Assembly (NCBI GenBank): GCA_027624715.1
Contig: JAQBTV010000004.1
Location: forward strand, 106,081 to 170,080
Direction of reading: 5' to 3'
DNA length: 64,000 nt
From: Pseudomonadota bacterium
GTDB lineage: Bacteria; Pseudomonadota; Gammaproteobacteria; Burkholderiales; Eutrophovitaceae
The position numbers and the translations under genes are program-made. A model generated the notes under the pieces. That model worked only from the letters and a program-made list of their open reading frames with translations. It searched no databases and was not told the DNA's origin. Of this stretch, positions 39,290 through 48,377 are shown piece by piece (position 1 is the first letter of the stretch; each line of letters starts with the position of its first letter).

Positions 39290-40079
39290 CCTTTGCCTCA
39301 TTCAAAATATCTTCAACAAAATGAACAATGTTCTCCAAGGTGATCCTGGGTTGATCAACATGCGGGGAATGTCCACAATCTTCTAACAGCACTCTCTGAG
39401 TGGGTGCTGGTGATAACTTCTCGATGATTTCAATTTGAGCCAATGTCCCATAAGGGTCAGTATCACTTTGAATAAGTAACGATTCGCAACTAACATTTGC
39501 AACGTATTTTTCTATATTCCAACTTTTGAATTCAGACGATAACCAAACGTCATTCCAACCCCAAAAGGCGGATTCAACATTATCGTGATAGCGATCTAAT
39601 TTTTTTGGCAACTCCGTTTTTTCAAAAGCTACCCGAGCCTGCTCAATACTTTGCACCGCCCGATCCTCTACAAACACATGAGGAGCCATTAATACTAAAC
39701 CATTAACGTCATGTCCACCGCCATTATGAATGAGTGCGATGGAAGCCCCATCGCTGTGCCCAATCAATATGGGGCACACGACTCCAATATGCTTTAAAAA
39801 ATTAGGCAGAATATTTAAGGCTTCGTAATGCATATATTCCACCGGCCGCTTTTCAGAAAGAGGTGTGGACCTACCATACCCATATCTCGAATATACAAAA
39901 ACACGACATCCCGTTGCTTTAGCCAGATCCTCAGGAAAGCTCTTCCATAATTCAATAGAACCAAGGCCCTCATGCAGCATAACAAGTGCGTCTGTTGTCG
40001 AAGTCGAATTATTAGGCTCAATGCATCTATACTCTAACCGCTTGTCATCGATATCAAAAACGCTATTCGTAATTCTCAT
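39282..40079 (-). CDS. Alpha/beta hydrolase of the benzoate operon
   Basis: 265-residue alpha/beta hydrolase. MLHEGLGSIELWK is the oxyanion region, SRYGYGRSTP follows, the nucleophile elbow is IGHSDGASIAL (Ser), and the catalytic His lies in EDCGHSPHVDQP. Hydrolases of this kind occur beside box genes in related bacteria as I recall, where a CoA-thioester or ester hydrolase role is assumed. It is 42 bases after livF on the same strand. Confidence 0.8.
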   Translation of the reverse strand: MRITNSVFDIDDKRLEYRCIEPNNSTSTTDALVMLHEGLGSIELWKSFPEDLAKATGCRVFVYSRYGYGRSTPLSEKRPVEYMHYEALNILPNFLKHIGVVCPILIGHSDGASIALIHNGGGHDVNGLVLMAPHVFVEDRAVQSIEQARVAFEKTELPKKLDRYHDNVESAFWGWNDVWLSSEFKSWNIEKYVANVSCESLLIQSDTDPYGTLAQIEIIEKLSPAPTQRVLLEDCGHSPHVDQPRITLENIVHFVEDILNEAKDE

Positions 40080-40121
40080 GCCTGCAATTCTTTCAAAAAA
40101 ATGTTCGGCTCATTTGAATTC

Positions 40122-40835
40122 TTAAATTCCCAACCAATGTTTAAGTTTTTTTGGCTGCTCTATTAATTTAGACGGAACGTCATCAAACACAATGCCACCT
40201 TTAACCATTACAACACTTCGGTTCGATATTTTTGCAAGAGCGCTAAAGTTTTTGTCGACAATTAAACATGAGATACCAGACGTTTTAACGATGTTAATTA
40301 TGCTCCAGATATGTTGAGCAATTAGCGGTGCGAGCCCCTCTGTTGCCTCATCTAATATCAACAAATCCGGGTTGGTTAGTAACGCCCTACCAATACTTAA
40401 CATCTGTTGCTCACCCCCAGAGATCTGCTGCCCGCCATGGGTCAAACGCTCCTTAAGTCGAGGAAAATTATCAAGCACTCGATCATAAGTCCAATCCATT
40501 CGACCCTCAAACCCCGATCGCGCAGCTAAAAGTAAGTTTTCTTTAACGGACAGGTTCCCAAAAATACCACGCCCCTCTGGAACATACGCAATACCTTGAA
40601 GAGCGAGTAAGTGAGTGGCCAATAATTTGATATCCTGCCCTCGAAACCGAATTGAGCCAGAAGTAGTAGGCACCAAACCCATAAGACATTTAAGGAGCGT
40701 CGTTTTACCCATTCCGTTCCGACCCATCAGCGCTACTGTTTCACCAGGTTTAATTTCCAAGCTCACGCCATAAAGTACATGACTTGATCCGTAATGAGAG
40801 TGAAGATCTGTGACGTTCACTAACGCATCAGCCAC
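40122..40835 (-). CDS. livF: Branched-chain/aromatic acid ABC ATPase LivF type
   Basis: Second ATPase of a LIV-type importer. Walker A is GRNGMGKTTLLK, the ABC signature ISGGEQQM and Walker B LLILDEA. I start at GTG 40835 (VADALVNVTDLHSHYG): a GGAGAGG site lies 6 bases upstream inside the end of livG, whereas the longer frame to 40907 adds 24 unlike residues. The 238-residue product is the normal LivF size. The genes overlap by 8 bases. In this operon the cargo is probably benzoate or a related acid. Confidence 0.9.
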   Translation of the reverse strand: MADALVNVTDLHSHYGSSHVLYGVSLEIKPGETVALMGRNGMGKTTLLKCLMGLVPTTSGSIRFRGQDIKLLATHLLALQGIAYVPEGRGIFGNLSVKENLLLAARSGFEGRMDWTYDRVLDNFPRLKERLTHGGQQISGGEQQMLSIGRALLTNPDLLILDEATEGLAPLIAQHIWSIINIVKTSGISCLIVDKNFSALAKISNRSVVMVKGGIVFDDVPSKLIEQPKKLKHWLGI

Positions 40836-41580
40836 TAAAGTCCTCTCCAAGATAGGCGGCTTGAACCCGAACACTAGAACGAATGTCTTGAGGTAAGCCG
40901 GCTTCAATCACGCAGCCATTTAACATCACTGTCAGCGTGTCCGCCAAAGCGAATACCGCATCCATCTCATGCTCAACCAATATAACTGCAAACTCCGATC
41001 GAATACTCCTAAGTAATTCGACAATCCTTAATGACTCTTCTGCCCCCATGCCCGATAAAGGCTCATCCAAAAGCAATACCTTTGGTTTTGTTGCAAGCGC
41101 TAAGGCAATTTCGACCTGCCTCTGCTCCCCATGGGACAATTCGCTTACTCTTTTATGCGCAACAGATTCGAGTCGTACTCGTTCCAAGACACGCTTAGTG
41201 CCAACCTCAACTTCAGGATAAGCGCTGACAGCTCCCAAAAAGCGCATAGAAATTTCAGCACGAGACTGAACGGCAATATTGCAATTCTCAACGACGGTCA
41301 GGCTAGGATAAATATTACTACGCTGATAACTCCGACCCACCCCCAGCAGACTCATTTGCGACGATCCAGAACCCGTAACATCAAGCCCATCAATTAATAT
41401 TTTTCCACTTGTTGGCTTTAAGTCACCTGACAACAAATCTATGAGCGTACTTTTCCCAGCTCCATTAGGGCCGATTACGGCGTGAATCACCCCACGCTCG
41501 CAGGAAAGTGAAACATCCGACACCGCCGTCAATCCGGCAAAGCGTTTTGTCAAACCTCTGGCCTCAATCACCGCGCTCAT
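40828..41580 (-). CDS. livG: Branched-chain/aromatic acid ABC ATPase LivG type
   Basis: First ATPase of the importer. Walker A GPNGAGKSTLID, signature LSHGEQRQVEI and Walker B VLLLDEPLSGMG, plus the LivG-type tail ending in VQAAYLGED. It is 250 residues. Its start overlaps the livM stop by four bases, so expression is translationally coupled. Confidence 0.93.
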   Translation of the reverse strand: MSAVIEARGLTKRFAGLTAVSDVSLSCERGVIHAVIGPNGAGKSTLIDLLSGDLKPTSGKILIDGLDVTGSGSSQMSLLGVGRSYQRSNIYPSLTVVENCNIAVQSRAEISMRFLGAVSAYPEVEVGTKRVLERVRLESVAHKRVSELSHGEQRQVEIALALATKPKVLLLDEPLSGMGAEESLRIVELLRSIRSEFAVILVEHEMDAVFALADTLTVMLNGCVIEAGLPQDIRSSVRVQAAYLGEDFSG

Positions 41581-42527
41581 GTTTTAAGTCTCTTTTTGGG
41601 AAACTTCAATCCAGCTAACCCATTCGGAAAAAACAAGGCGACCAAAACCACTACGATTCCCGTCAGTAGTTGCCAATGCTTGGTTGCGGCCTGAAAGATT
41701 TCCTCAATAAGCATAAGTGTTGTCGTGCCGAGCACAGGCCCTAATATCGATCCTTTACCACCAAGAATAACCATCATAAGAGCGTGCCCTGACGCATGCC
41801 ACCCAACCATTTCTGGGTTAACAACACCGAACTGAACCGCAGCTAAAAATCCACTGATAGCCGCAATCATGCTCGCAATGACAAAACACACCAACTTGAA
41901 TTTATAGGTTTGATATCCAAGAGCTTCAGTTCTATGTTCATTAACACGAATTCCAGAGATAACTCGGCCAAATGGTGAATTCATAATTCTCTTGATCAAC
42001 ATTAAAACCAAACATACCAGTATCAACGCCAGATAATAAAAATGGCTCGCATTAGATAAATCGAGTTGCCACCAACCAAACAGATCAAAACTCGGTCGGT
42101 CGTAAATGAAGATACCATCCGAACCACCTGCAAAAGCTGTATCGTGTAAGAAATAAAACAGCATCTCACCAAGAGCTAACGTAGACATGATGAAAAATAT
42201 GCCTTTTGTACGCAATACTAAGGCTCCAAATACAATACCCAGAACACCTACACACAGCATACTAGCCAGAAGTGCTACAAATAAATTCACTGATGTCCCG
42301 ATGGGGCTCAAAATAGCAAGAACGTAGCCAGAAGAACCGAAAAATGCAGCGTGTCCTAAGCTCACTAATCCAGTGAAACCAACTAATAAATTAAGACTAC
42401 TCACGAATATAATCATGATTAAAATCTTCGAAGCGAATTGAACGTAAAAACGTTCTCCGAAGACGGGAATCAAGATTAGCATTAGGAGCAGTACCAACAA
42501 AAGAGCATTTCTAAATACAGCGTTCAA
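41577..42527 (-). CDS. livM: ABC permease LivM type
   Basis: Inner-membrane permease with about ten hydrophobic helices over 316 residues. GFTGLVSLGHAAFFGSSGYV and INEHRTEALGY-like segment (IRVNEHRTEALGYQTYKFKL) are LivM hallmarks. It directly follows livH (no gap) and overlaps livG. Confidence 0.93.
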   Translation of the reverse strand: MNAVFRNALLLVLLLMLILIPVFGERFYVQFASKILIMIIFVSSLNLLVGFTGLVSLGHAAFFGSSGYVLAILSPIGTSVNLFVALLASMLCVGVLGIVFGALVLRTKGIFFIMSTLALGEMLFYFLHDTAFAGGSDGIFIYDRPSFDLFGWWQLDLSNASHFYYLALILVCLVLMLIKRIMNSPFGRVISGIRVNEHRTEALGYQTYKFKLVCFVIASMIAAISGFLAAVQFGVVNPEMVGWHASGHALMMVILGGKGSILGPVLGTTTLMLIEEIFQAATKHWQLLTGIVVVLVALFFPNGLAGLKFPKKRLKT

Positions 42528-43424
42528 TCAATGCTCCCTGCCGAATAGGCCTTTAGGACGTAACATCAGTATCAACGCCATCAATGCGAAAATACTCATT
42601 CCCGACATCTCTGGAAAAATGTTCACTCCAAAAATATCCAAATGAATAACTTTCCCAAAGGTATCAATCAATCCAACCAATAAAGCTGCAATCATTGCCC
42701 CCTTGATCGAGCCTAAACCACCTATGACGACGACCACAAAACTAACAATCAGTACTTGATTACCCATCCCTGGAAATACTGACGAAATCGGAGCAGATAT
42801 CATCCCCGAAAAAGCGGCTAGCGACACGCCTAAAGCAAATATAAATCGGTAGACCAACCCAATATTTATGCCTAGAGCTTTTGTCATTTCTCTATCTGAT
42901 TCGCCAGCGCGAATCATCATTCCCAATCGCGTATATTGTATCCCGAAAAACATCAGTATCGCGATAACAATACACACACAAGACAACCAAAGACGATAGA
43001 TCGGATAAGATAAATTTTCCGTTAATTGTATTGATCCATTCAAGAGTTCCGGAATAGGAACGCTATGCACACTATCTCCCCAGATCATGCTTCTCAACTC
43101 AGAAAAAATAAGTATTAACCCATACGTAACTAGTACTTGCTGTAGATGGTCCCGGTCGTACAAAAACCTTATAAACAACCACTCTAAAACCAACCCGAGC
43201 AGTAATGCGACCGCGACCCCAGCGACAAGGCCAATCCAAAAATTTCCAACCCACCCCGTTAATGACCAGGCTAGATAAGCCCCAATCATGTAAAAACTAC
43301 CATGAGCAATATTGATTACACCCATAATGCCAAATATCAACGTCAAACCACTGGCCACCAAAAATAAAAGTAGGCCGTATTGAATACCATTCATGGTCTG
43401 TATGAGAAGTGTGGCCGCATCCAT
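42528..43424 (-). CDS. livH: ABC permease LivH type
   Basis: Inner-membrane permease of 298 residues with about eight hydrophobic helices. FGIMGVINIAHGSFYMIGAYL and GGLGSIKGAMIAALLVGLI are standard LivH segments. It begins 8 bases after the carboxyltransferase-like gene and abuts livM. Confidence 0.93.
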   Translation of the reverse strand: MDAATLLIQTMNGIQYGLLLFLVASGLTLIFGIMGVINIAHGSFYMIGAYLAWSLTGWVGNFWIGLVAGVAVALLLGLVLEWLFIRFLYDRDHLQQVLVTYGLILIFSELRSMIWGDSVHSVPIPELLNGSIQLTENLSYPIYRLWLSCVCIVIAILMFFGIQYTRLGMMIRAGESDREMTKALGINIGLVYRFIFALGVSLAAFSGMISAPISSVFPGMGNQVLIVSFVVVVIGGLGSIKGAMIAALLVGLIDTFGKVIHLDIFGVNIFPEMSGMSIFALMALILMLRPKGLFGREH

Positions 43425-43432
43425 TCGAATTC

Positions 43433-44701
43433 CTAACTCAAAACACTTGAGAGATCTTCAATCATATCGTCAACTGCTCCTGACTCAAGTAATTGCTTCG
43501 TATTTATCAATCTCTCATTAGGACGATGCATTACGTTGAGCGCCGCTCGCGGTAATACTTGGACTGATCCCGTCGAGAGCACACTCATCCGTGAGGCCGC
43601 AGCAGATAACGCAGCAAAAATTCCACCTCCTGAAGAACCTATCACCAAAACATGCACGTAAACTCCACTCAAGTGTTTTAACCTCACAACAAGAGCCAAC
43701 ATCGCAAGGTGCTCTGACAAGAGTAACGCTTCATCGATCAGGCTGGGGGAATGGCTAGGGCAGTCAATAAAAATATTAATATTTAAGACTGAGTTGGGCA
43801 AAGTATTAATAGTTTTTACTAAATCATAAATACTCTCAGCGTCCGCAAAATAATCTGCTACTAAAGCATAAACTGCTGTTGTAGAACCAACCTGAATGTC
43901 CTGCACATATAATGAAGCTTTTCCAGACCACGAATTCTCGCGACCAAACTTGCTCCTATCAATTAACGGATGAATAGACTCTTTAGCGCTAAACGGAATG
44001 CTACGTATCACTCCGTTTGAAACAAATCTGCGCTCCAAGTCAAGGAGAGATTGATTGATAGACGGCCTTAGATTTTCGGAAGAAGATAGCAAATGCTGCA
44101 AGCCTCGTCGATAATCTTCTACCTCGTCTTTGACCAATTGAAATCGACTCGATGTGCTAACCCGACTCTCCCCACTCAAAATCAACCTAGCCTGATCAGT
44201 CGTTACCTCGCCCTCACCCGCGTATTGACTCAATGCTTGAATCAGCCTCAAGCCAGACATCGAAAATTGCGACTCCACATTCACCAACACGCTGTCACTA
44301 ACTGCGGCGAGCATGCTACCGCCTCCGTAGCAGTGCTGGGTCACTAGGGATATAACTTGTAAACCTCTCAATTTGGCGTCAAGTAAATCTCTAAAGGCGA
44401 AACGAAAGGCTCCTAGAGCATCAGCACCTTCCGGAACTCGAACGCCTCCAGTATTCAGTAACATAATCAGCGGCAAGGTCATTTGTTCGGCTGCCGTTAT
44501 AGCAACTCGCAGCTGGCTCGCTTCCGACGATCCAATGGACCCTCCTACAAGATTAAAATCAAACCCAACAATCACCACGGAGTTTGCGTCAAGCTTCCCG
44601 CGAACAACACTCAAGTCACCTGACGAATCACATTCGAGGTCGACACACAGATCAAAGAGCGTATTTATCTGACTAGCTAAATCAAGCTGAGAAAAAACCA
44701 T
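43433..44701 (-). CDS. Fused MdcD/MdcE-like carboxyltransferase-fold protein
   Basis: 422-residue crotonase/carboxyltransferase-fold protein. The N-terminal half matches malonate decarboxylase beta (VIVGFDFNLVGGSIGSSEA, MLLNTGGVRVPEGADAL, CYGGGSMLAAV), and the C-terminal half resembles the gamma subunit (HLAMLALVVRLKHLSG, VIGSSGGGIFAAL, LSTGSVQVLPRAAL). The two chains appear fused. No other malonate decarboxylase gene (acyl carrier, transferase, activation factor) and no biotin carboxylase is in the window. It sits between the ABC binding protein and livH, so a role in the aromatic-acid operon is likely, but the reaction is unknown. Confidence 0.65.
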   Translation of the reverse strand: MVFSQLDLASQINTLFDLCVDLECDSSGDLSVVRGKLDANSVVIVGFDFNLVGGSIGSSEASQLRVAITAAEQMTLPLIMLLNTGGVRVPEGADALGAFRFAFRDLLDAKLRGLQVISLVTQHCYGGGSMLAAVSDSVLVNVESQFSMSGLRLIQALSQYAGEGEVTTDQARLILSGESRVSTSSRFQLVKDEVEDYRRGLQHLLSSSENLRPSINQSLLDLERRFVSNGVIRSIPFSAKESIHPLIDRSKFGRENSWSGKASLYVQDIQVGSTTAVYALVADYFADAESIYDLVKTINTLPNSVLNINIFIDCPSHSPSLIDEALLLSEHLAMLALVVRLKHLSGVYVHVLVIGSSGGGIFAALSAAASRMSVLSTGSVQVLPRAALNVMHRPNERLINTKQLLESGAVDDMIEDLSSVLS

Positions 44702-44775
44702 ACATTCACGCTAAGACCAAACATATATAGGAGATAAGATATGGCTAGTAATATTGCCAATCATTCTAAATGACA

Positions 44776-44796
44776 ACCAAGAAAAATCTTCTTGGT
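44776..44796 (-). terminator. Intercistronic hairpin after the ABC binding-protein gene
   Basis: ACCAAGAA and TTCTTGGT form a perfect 8-bp stem with a 5-base loop, in the 131-base gap between the binding-protein stop and the next gene. No strong T-run follows. It likely stabilises the upstream message or reduces read-through. Confidence 0.5.
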
Positions 44797-44832
44797 CCCC
44801 TTCTAGTTTTGGTCATCAGCACTGCCTAAAAC

Positions 44833-46014
44833 TTAGAGACTACAACCGACACCAGGATCTTCTAAACTCTCCCATGCCGTACCAATCACAGTATTGATAC
44901 CATTTTCCACCCTCAAAGTATAAAAATTTTGTATGGGATTGTGGGACTTCGACATTTTCCAACGCCCACGTGGGCTGTCAATCTCCGCACCCTCCATAGC
45001 CTTAATTGCCTGGGTCTTTAGAGATAAATCACCGGATGTTTCCTGAAGAGCCTTGATCAACAAAAGACCAGCGTCATAGCCCTGAACCGCATAAACGTCA
45101 GCCTCTTGATTGTATGCTGTTCGGTAAGCCTCTCGGAACGCGAGATTCTTAACATTTTTAAGTCCATCAGCATAGTGAAGCGTTGTTGTAATACCCTCAG
45201 CAGCCTCCCCCTGAGCATCAAGCACCCCCTCTGTCAGGAAACCTGATCCGTACAGCGGGATTGAAGACTTGAGTCCTGCTGCTGTGTAATCCTTAACAAA
45301 CTTGACAGCTCCACCGCCAGCGAAGAAACAAGCAACCGCATCAGGTTTTAGAGAAGCTATTTCGGTAAGAATCGCTTGGAACTCAACGTCAGGAAAGGGA
45401 CAGAATAATTCTTTAATGACCTCACCGCCCGCAGCTTCGAATCCCTCTCGAAATGACGCTAATGCCTCTTCCCCTGCACCGTACTTCCAAGTCACAAAAA
45501 CCGATTTTTTGTGTCCATTTTCAACCATGACTCTTCCCAAAGGGTGAGTAGGTTGCCAATTAGAGAATGAGGTACGAAATACATTAGGTGCACACATCGA
45601 ACCCGTAGCCGCGTTCGCTCCAGCATTCGGAATGATCACTAAAGTTCCTGTTTCCTTCGCTACTTTGATCATTCCCATAGCGACACCTGAATGTACGGTA
45701 CCAATGACTACGTCGACATTATCCCGCGTCATAATCTTGTTCGCATAATCGGTCGCCTTTGCGGGATCTGATTCATCATCGACGGTGAAAAATTCGATAG
45801 ATTTTCCGTATGGTTTATCCCCCAATTCAGCCAAAGCCAGCCTAAATCCATTTTCAATGGCCATCCCAAGCTCTGCAAATGTCCCTGTATACGGAAGCAT
45901 GAATCCCACGCGAATAGCGTTATCAGTCTTGTTACATCCAGCTAATGACAAAAAAGATAAGCCAGCTAAAGCCGAAGCTCCAGCCATAAATTCACGACGA
46001 TTAATGATTGACAT
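44833..46014 (-). CDS. ABC substrate-binding lipoprotein, aromatic acid type
   Basis: Periplasmic leucine-binding-protein fold, 393 residues. The N-terminus (NRREFMAGASALAGLSFLSLAGC) has a twin-arginine-like motif followed by a lipobox at about residue 27. VGFMLPYTGTFAELG, FFTVDDESDPAKA and the FAGGGAVKFVKDY segment are typical of LIV-type binding proteins for aromatic or amide ligands. It lies 30 bases downstream of the benzoate-CoA ligase gene, which points to benzoate or a close analogue as ligand. Confidence 0.88.
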   Translation of the reverse strand: MSIINRREFMAGASALAGLSFLSLAGCNKTDNAIRVGFMLPYTGTFAELGMAIENGFRLALAELGDKPYGKSIEFFTVDDESDPAKATDYANKIMTRDNVDVVIGTVHSGVAMGMIKVAKETGTLVIIPNAGANAATGSMCAPNVFRTSFSNWQPTHPLGRVMVENGHKKSVFVTWKYGAGEEALASFREGFEAAGGEVIKELFCPFPDVEFQAILTEIASLKPDAVACFFAGGGAVKFVKDYTAAGLKSSIPLYGSGFLTEGVLDAQGEAAEGITTTLHYADGLKNVKNLAFREAYRTAYNQEADVYAVQGYDAGLLLIKALQETSGDLSLKTQAIKAMEGAEIDSPRGRWKMSKSHNPIQNFYTLRVENGINTVIGTAWESLEDPGVGCSL

Positions 46015-46044
46015 CTTGCCCCCCTTGTTAATTTTTTATTGTGC

Positions 46045-47670
46045 TCATGTGTTTTTTTGACGTAACTTGAACCGTTGAATTTTACCAGTCGCAGTCTTTG
46101 GTAGCACTTCAACGAACTCAATCCACCTCGGATACTTGAATGAAGCAAGCTTAGATTTCACATAATCTTTCAATTCATCAACCAGTGATTGGCTGGCATC
46201 TGAACCACTGGTCAATACAACAAAAGCTCGCGGTTTAGTAAGCTTATCTTCGTCTTCGTCACCGACAACTGCCGCTTCGAGCACAGCAGGGTGGGACATT
46301 AAAACCGCCTCAACCTCAAAGGGGGAAACATACAATCCGCTCACCTTAAGCATATCGTCTGATCGTCCACCGTAAGTATAAAACCCTTGCTCATCACAAC
46401 TATACTTATCTCCCGCTCGAGTCCACTCACCACAGAAGGTCTCTCTAGACTTCTGCCTTTGATTCCAATATAAATTTGCTGCTGAAGGACCCTTAATTTG
46501 AAGCTCCCCTAGCTCCCCTATAGGAACGTCTCGACCATCTTCGCCCACCAACCGTATCTCATAGCCTGGGACGGGTTTGCCAGTGGTCCCGTATCGCACC
46601 TCTCCTGGTCGATTTGATAAAAAGATATGCAACATTTCAGTTGATCCAATTCCATCTAATATTTCGCTGCTAAAATGAGACGTCCAACGTTCTCCAATTT
46701 GTGGAGGAAGCGCCTCACCAGCCGAGGTCGCTATGCGAACTGAAACTTCGTCCCTACTGGGCAAGTCATCACTAGCTAACATGGCTCCAAATAACGTTGG
46801 GACCCCATAAAATATTGTGGGTTGATGATCTTTAATTCTTTTAAACACGGAATCAGGTGTTGGCCTCTCTGACATTAAAATCGTTGTCGCCCCTACAGAG
46901 AGCGGGAATGTCAATCCATTACCCAGCCCGTAAGCAAAGAATAATTTGGCAGCAGAAAAAACGATATCGTCTTCCTTTATCCCTAAAATTGGTTTGGCAT
47001 AGAGTTCCGCCGTGTAAGCCAGACTCGAATGAATATGGACTGTTCCTTTAGGCTTACCAGTTGAGCCAGATGAATAAAGCCAAAAACAAACATCATCGCA
47101 TGAGGTGCGTGCAGGCTCGCAATCTTTGCTAGCTTGGCTTTGAAGACTTTGCAAGTGATGATATTCTGAGTTGAGCTCTCCTGAAACAATAACGTGTTGC
47201 AGATATTTAGACTTCGTAATTGCGCTACCCAACTTTTCCAATAACGATGAGGTCACAATCAGTGCCTTCGCCCGGCTATCCTCCATCATGAATTCGTAAT
47301 CTTCCGGAGTCAGTAGCGTATTGACAGCAACAGGAATGATTCCTGCTTTTATAGCGCCGAGAAATACTGATGGGAAATCGATGGTGTCAGAGTGCACAAC
47401 CATCACTCGATCCTCCATCTCCAAGCCTAGTTTTTGTAACGCGTTCGCTGACTGATTTGCACGTACACACAGTTCTGCAAATGTGTAGCGTCCACCATCG
47501 TCAATGTATGCAATTTTTGCCGCTCGCCCCTCTACGATATTTCTCTCTAACAAATCGTGCGCCGCATTGAACAGTCGAGGCATATTGATGGTCGGAGGAC
47601 TCGTTGAGTGATCGGACGTATACAAGTTCACATCGCTTGTATTGGTTTTTGACACACTAGTTCTCTTCAC
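46045..47670 (-). CDS. bclA: Benzoate-CoA ligase
   Basis: Acyl-CoA-synthetase fold enzyme that makes benzoyl-CoA from benzoate, ATP and CoA. The adenylation P-loop is SSGSTGKPKGTVH; the core has DGIGSTEMLHIFLSN; the hinge is GGRSDDMLKVSGLYVSP; the catalytic lysine lies in LPKTATGKIQRFKLR near the C-terminus. The sequence pattern (FAYGLGNGLTFPL, GVPTLFGAMLAS) is of the benzoate-CoA ligase group. The start is GTG; a later in-frame ATG at residue 30 is possible. 541 residues in the longer form. Confidence 0.92.
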   Translation of the reverse strand: MKRTSVSKTNTSDVNLYTSDHSTSPPTINMPRLFNAAHDLLERNIVEGRAAKIAYIDDGGRYTFAELCVRANQSANALQKLGLEMEDRVMVVHSDTIDFPSVFLGAIKAGIIPVAVNTLLTPEDYEFMMEDSRAKALIVTSSLLEKLGSAITKSKYLQHVIVSGELNSEYHHLQSLQSQASKDCEPARTSCDDVCFWLYSSGSTGKPKGTVHIHSSLAYTAELYAKPILGIKEDDIVFSAAKLFFAYGLGNGLTFPLSVGATTILMSERPTPDSVFKRIKDHQPTIFYGVPTLFGAMLASDDLPSRDEVSVRIATSAGEALPPQIGERWTSHFSSEILDGIGSTEMLHIFLSNRPGEVRYGTTGKPVPGYEIRLVGEDGRDVPIGELGELQIKGPSAANLYWNQRQKSRETFCGEWTRAGDKYSCDEQGFYTYGGRSDDMLKVSGLYVSPFEVEAVLMSHPAVLEAAVVGDEDEDKLTKPRAFVVLTSGSDASQSLVDELKDYVKSKLASFKYPRWIEFVEVLPKTATGKIQRFKLRQKNT

Positions 47671-47698
47671 TGTAGATTGTTAACCGGATTATTTTTGC

Positions 47699-48172
47699 TC
47701 AATCATCTGAAAAAACAAGATCACATAATTTCAGCCATCCCTCGGACCAATCAGCCGCTTCCTCTTCCGGCATTGTGCCAGAGCTGGCGTCGTGCATCAG
47801 TATATCCCCGATTCGCTCAGCCCCGCACTGACGCAAGACATCATCAAAGTGCTTACCGCCGAAACAAAATGTTTCCGCATAAGTTCGATCACCGAGAGCA
47901 ATCAAGCCGTAGCGTATATTTTGCAAATTTGGTTTCGATTCTTTAAGTGCAGCTATAAGGCCCCTAGCATTGTCAGGCACATCGCCTTGTCCATAAGTCG
48001 ATGTGCAAATCAAATAGATGCTATCCGGATCAAAGATATCGGTAGTCAGCTTATCCATGTCTACCGTATCGACTTGAATCCCCTCACCGTCAAATCTCAA
48101 CTCTAATTCCTTTGCTACTGACTGAGCGTTACCGGTCATGGTGCCAATCAGGATCTTGATCTGCTTCGTCAT
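47699..48172 (-). CDS. Small flavodoxin (MioC-like)
   Basis: FMN-binding electron carrier, 157 residues. The phosphate loop TMTGNAQSVAKEL (about residues 12-24), TSTYGQGDVPDNA and YGLIALGDRTYAETFCFGG are flavodoxin/MioC signatures. It is the first gene of the minus-strand benzoate operon, divergent from boxR, 28 bases upstream of the ligase. With no boxA nearby it could pass electrons to BoxB; that is inference. Confidence 0.85.
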   Translation of the reverse strand: MTKQIKILIGTMTGNAQSVAKELELRFDGEGIQVDTVDMDKLTTDIFDPDSIYLICTSTYGQGDVPDNARGLIAALKESKPNLQNIRYGLIALGDRTYAETFCFGGKHFDDVLRQCGAERIGDILMHDASSGTMPEEEAADWSEGWLKLCDLVFSDD

Positions 48173-48199
48173 TTATTGAGTTCCAAACTAATGTATTAA

Positions 48200-48226
48200 A
48201 GTGTAATATATTGCATATAATGTACT
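48200..48226. promoter_or_regulatory. Imperfect palindrome in the flavodoxin/boxR divergent gap
   Basis: AGT...TATAT-TGC-ATATA...ACT pairs at most positions around the centre and contains a TGCA. BoxR/BzdR operators I recall contain TGCA. The region is very AT-rich, which makes palindromes cheap, so this is weak. It lies 28 bases upstream of the flavodoxin ATG. Confidence 0.25.
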
Positions 48227-48273
48227 ATTTTTTTGCCCATTATATAGACAAACCAATAATGCGGTATGATTCA

Positions 48274-48302
48274 TTGTATTAAGAAATATATTTCTAATAA
48301 TG
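48274..48302 (+). promoter_or_regulatory. Candidate boxR promoter with palindromic spacer
   Basis: TTGTAT (-35, 48274-48279) and ATAATG (-10, 48297-48302) are 17 bases apart. A perfect 14-bp palindrome AGAAATATATTTCT (48282-48295) fills the spacer, where a repressor would block polymerase. The boxR ATG is at 48378 behind a GGAAG ribosome site. Confidence 0.4.
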
Positions 48303-48377
48303 ATGAACTTGATGACATCAACTGAGTCTACTACCACTGGTAATGTAAATAATTACAGCAAAAGGAAGACCTAAAGC

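Noticed and set aside
40836..40907. Longer start for livF
   Set aside because: The extra 24 residues overlap livG coding sequence and are unlike LivF; a GTG with GGAGAGG upstream fits better.
48200..48302. AT-rich divergent gap as a replication origin or phage attachment site
   Set aside because: No DnaA-box cluster, no direct-repeat pair and no integrase nearby; promoter/operator function is enough to explain it.
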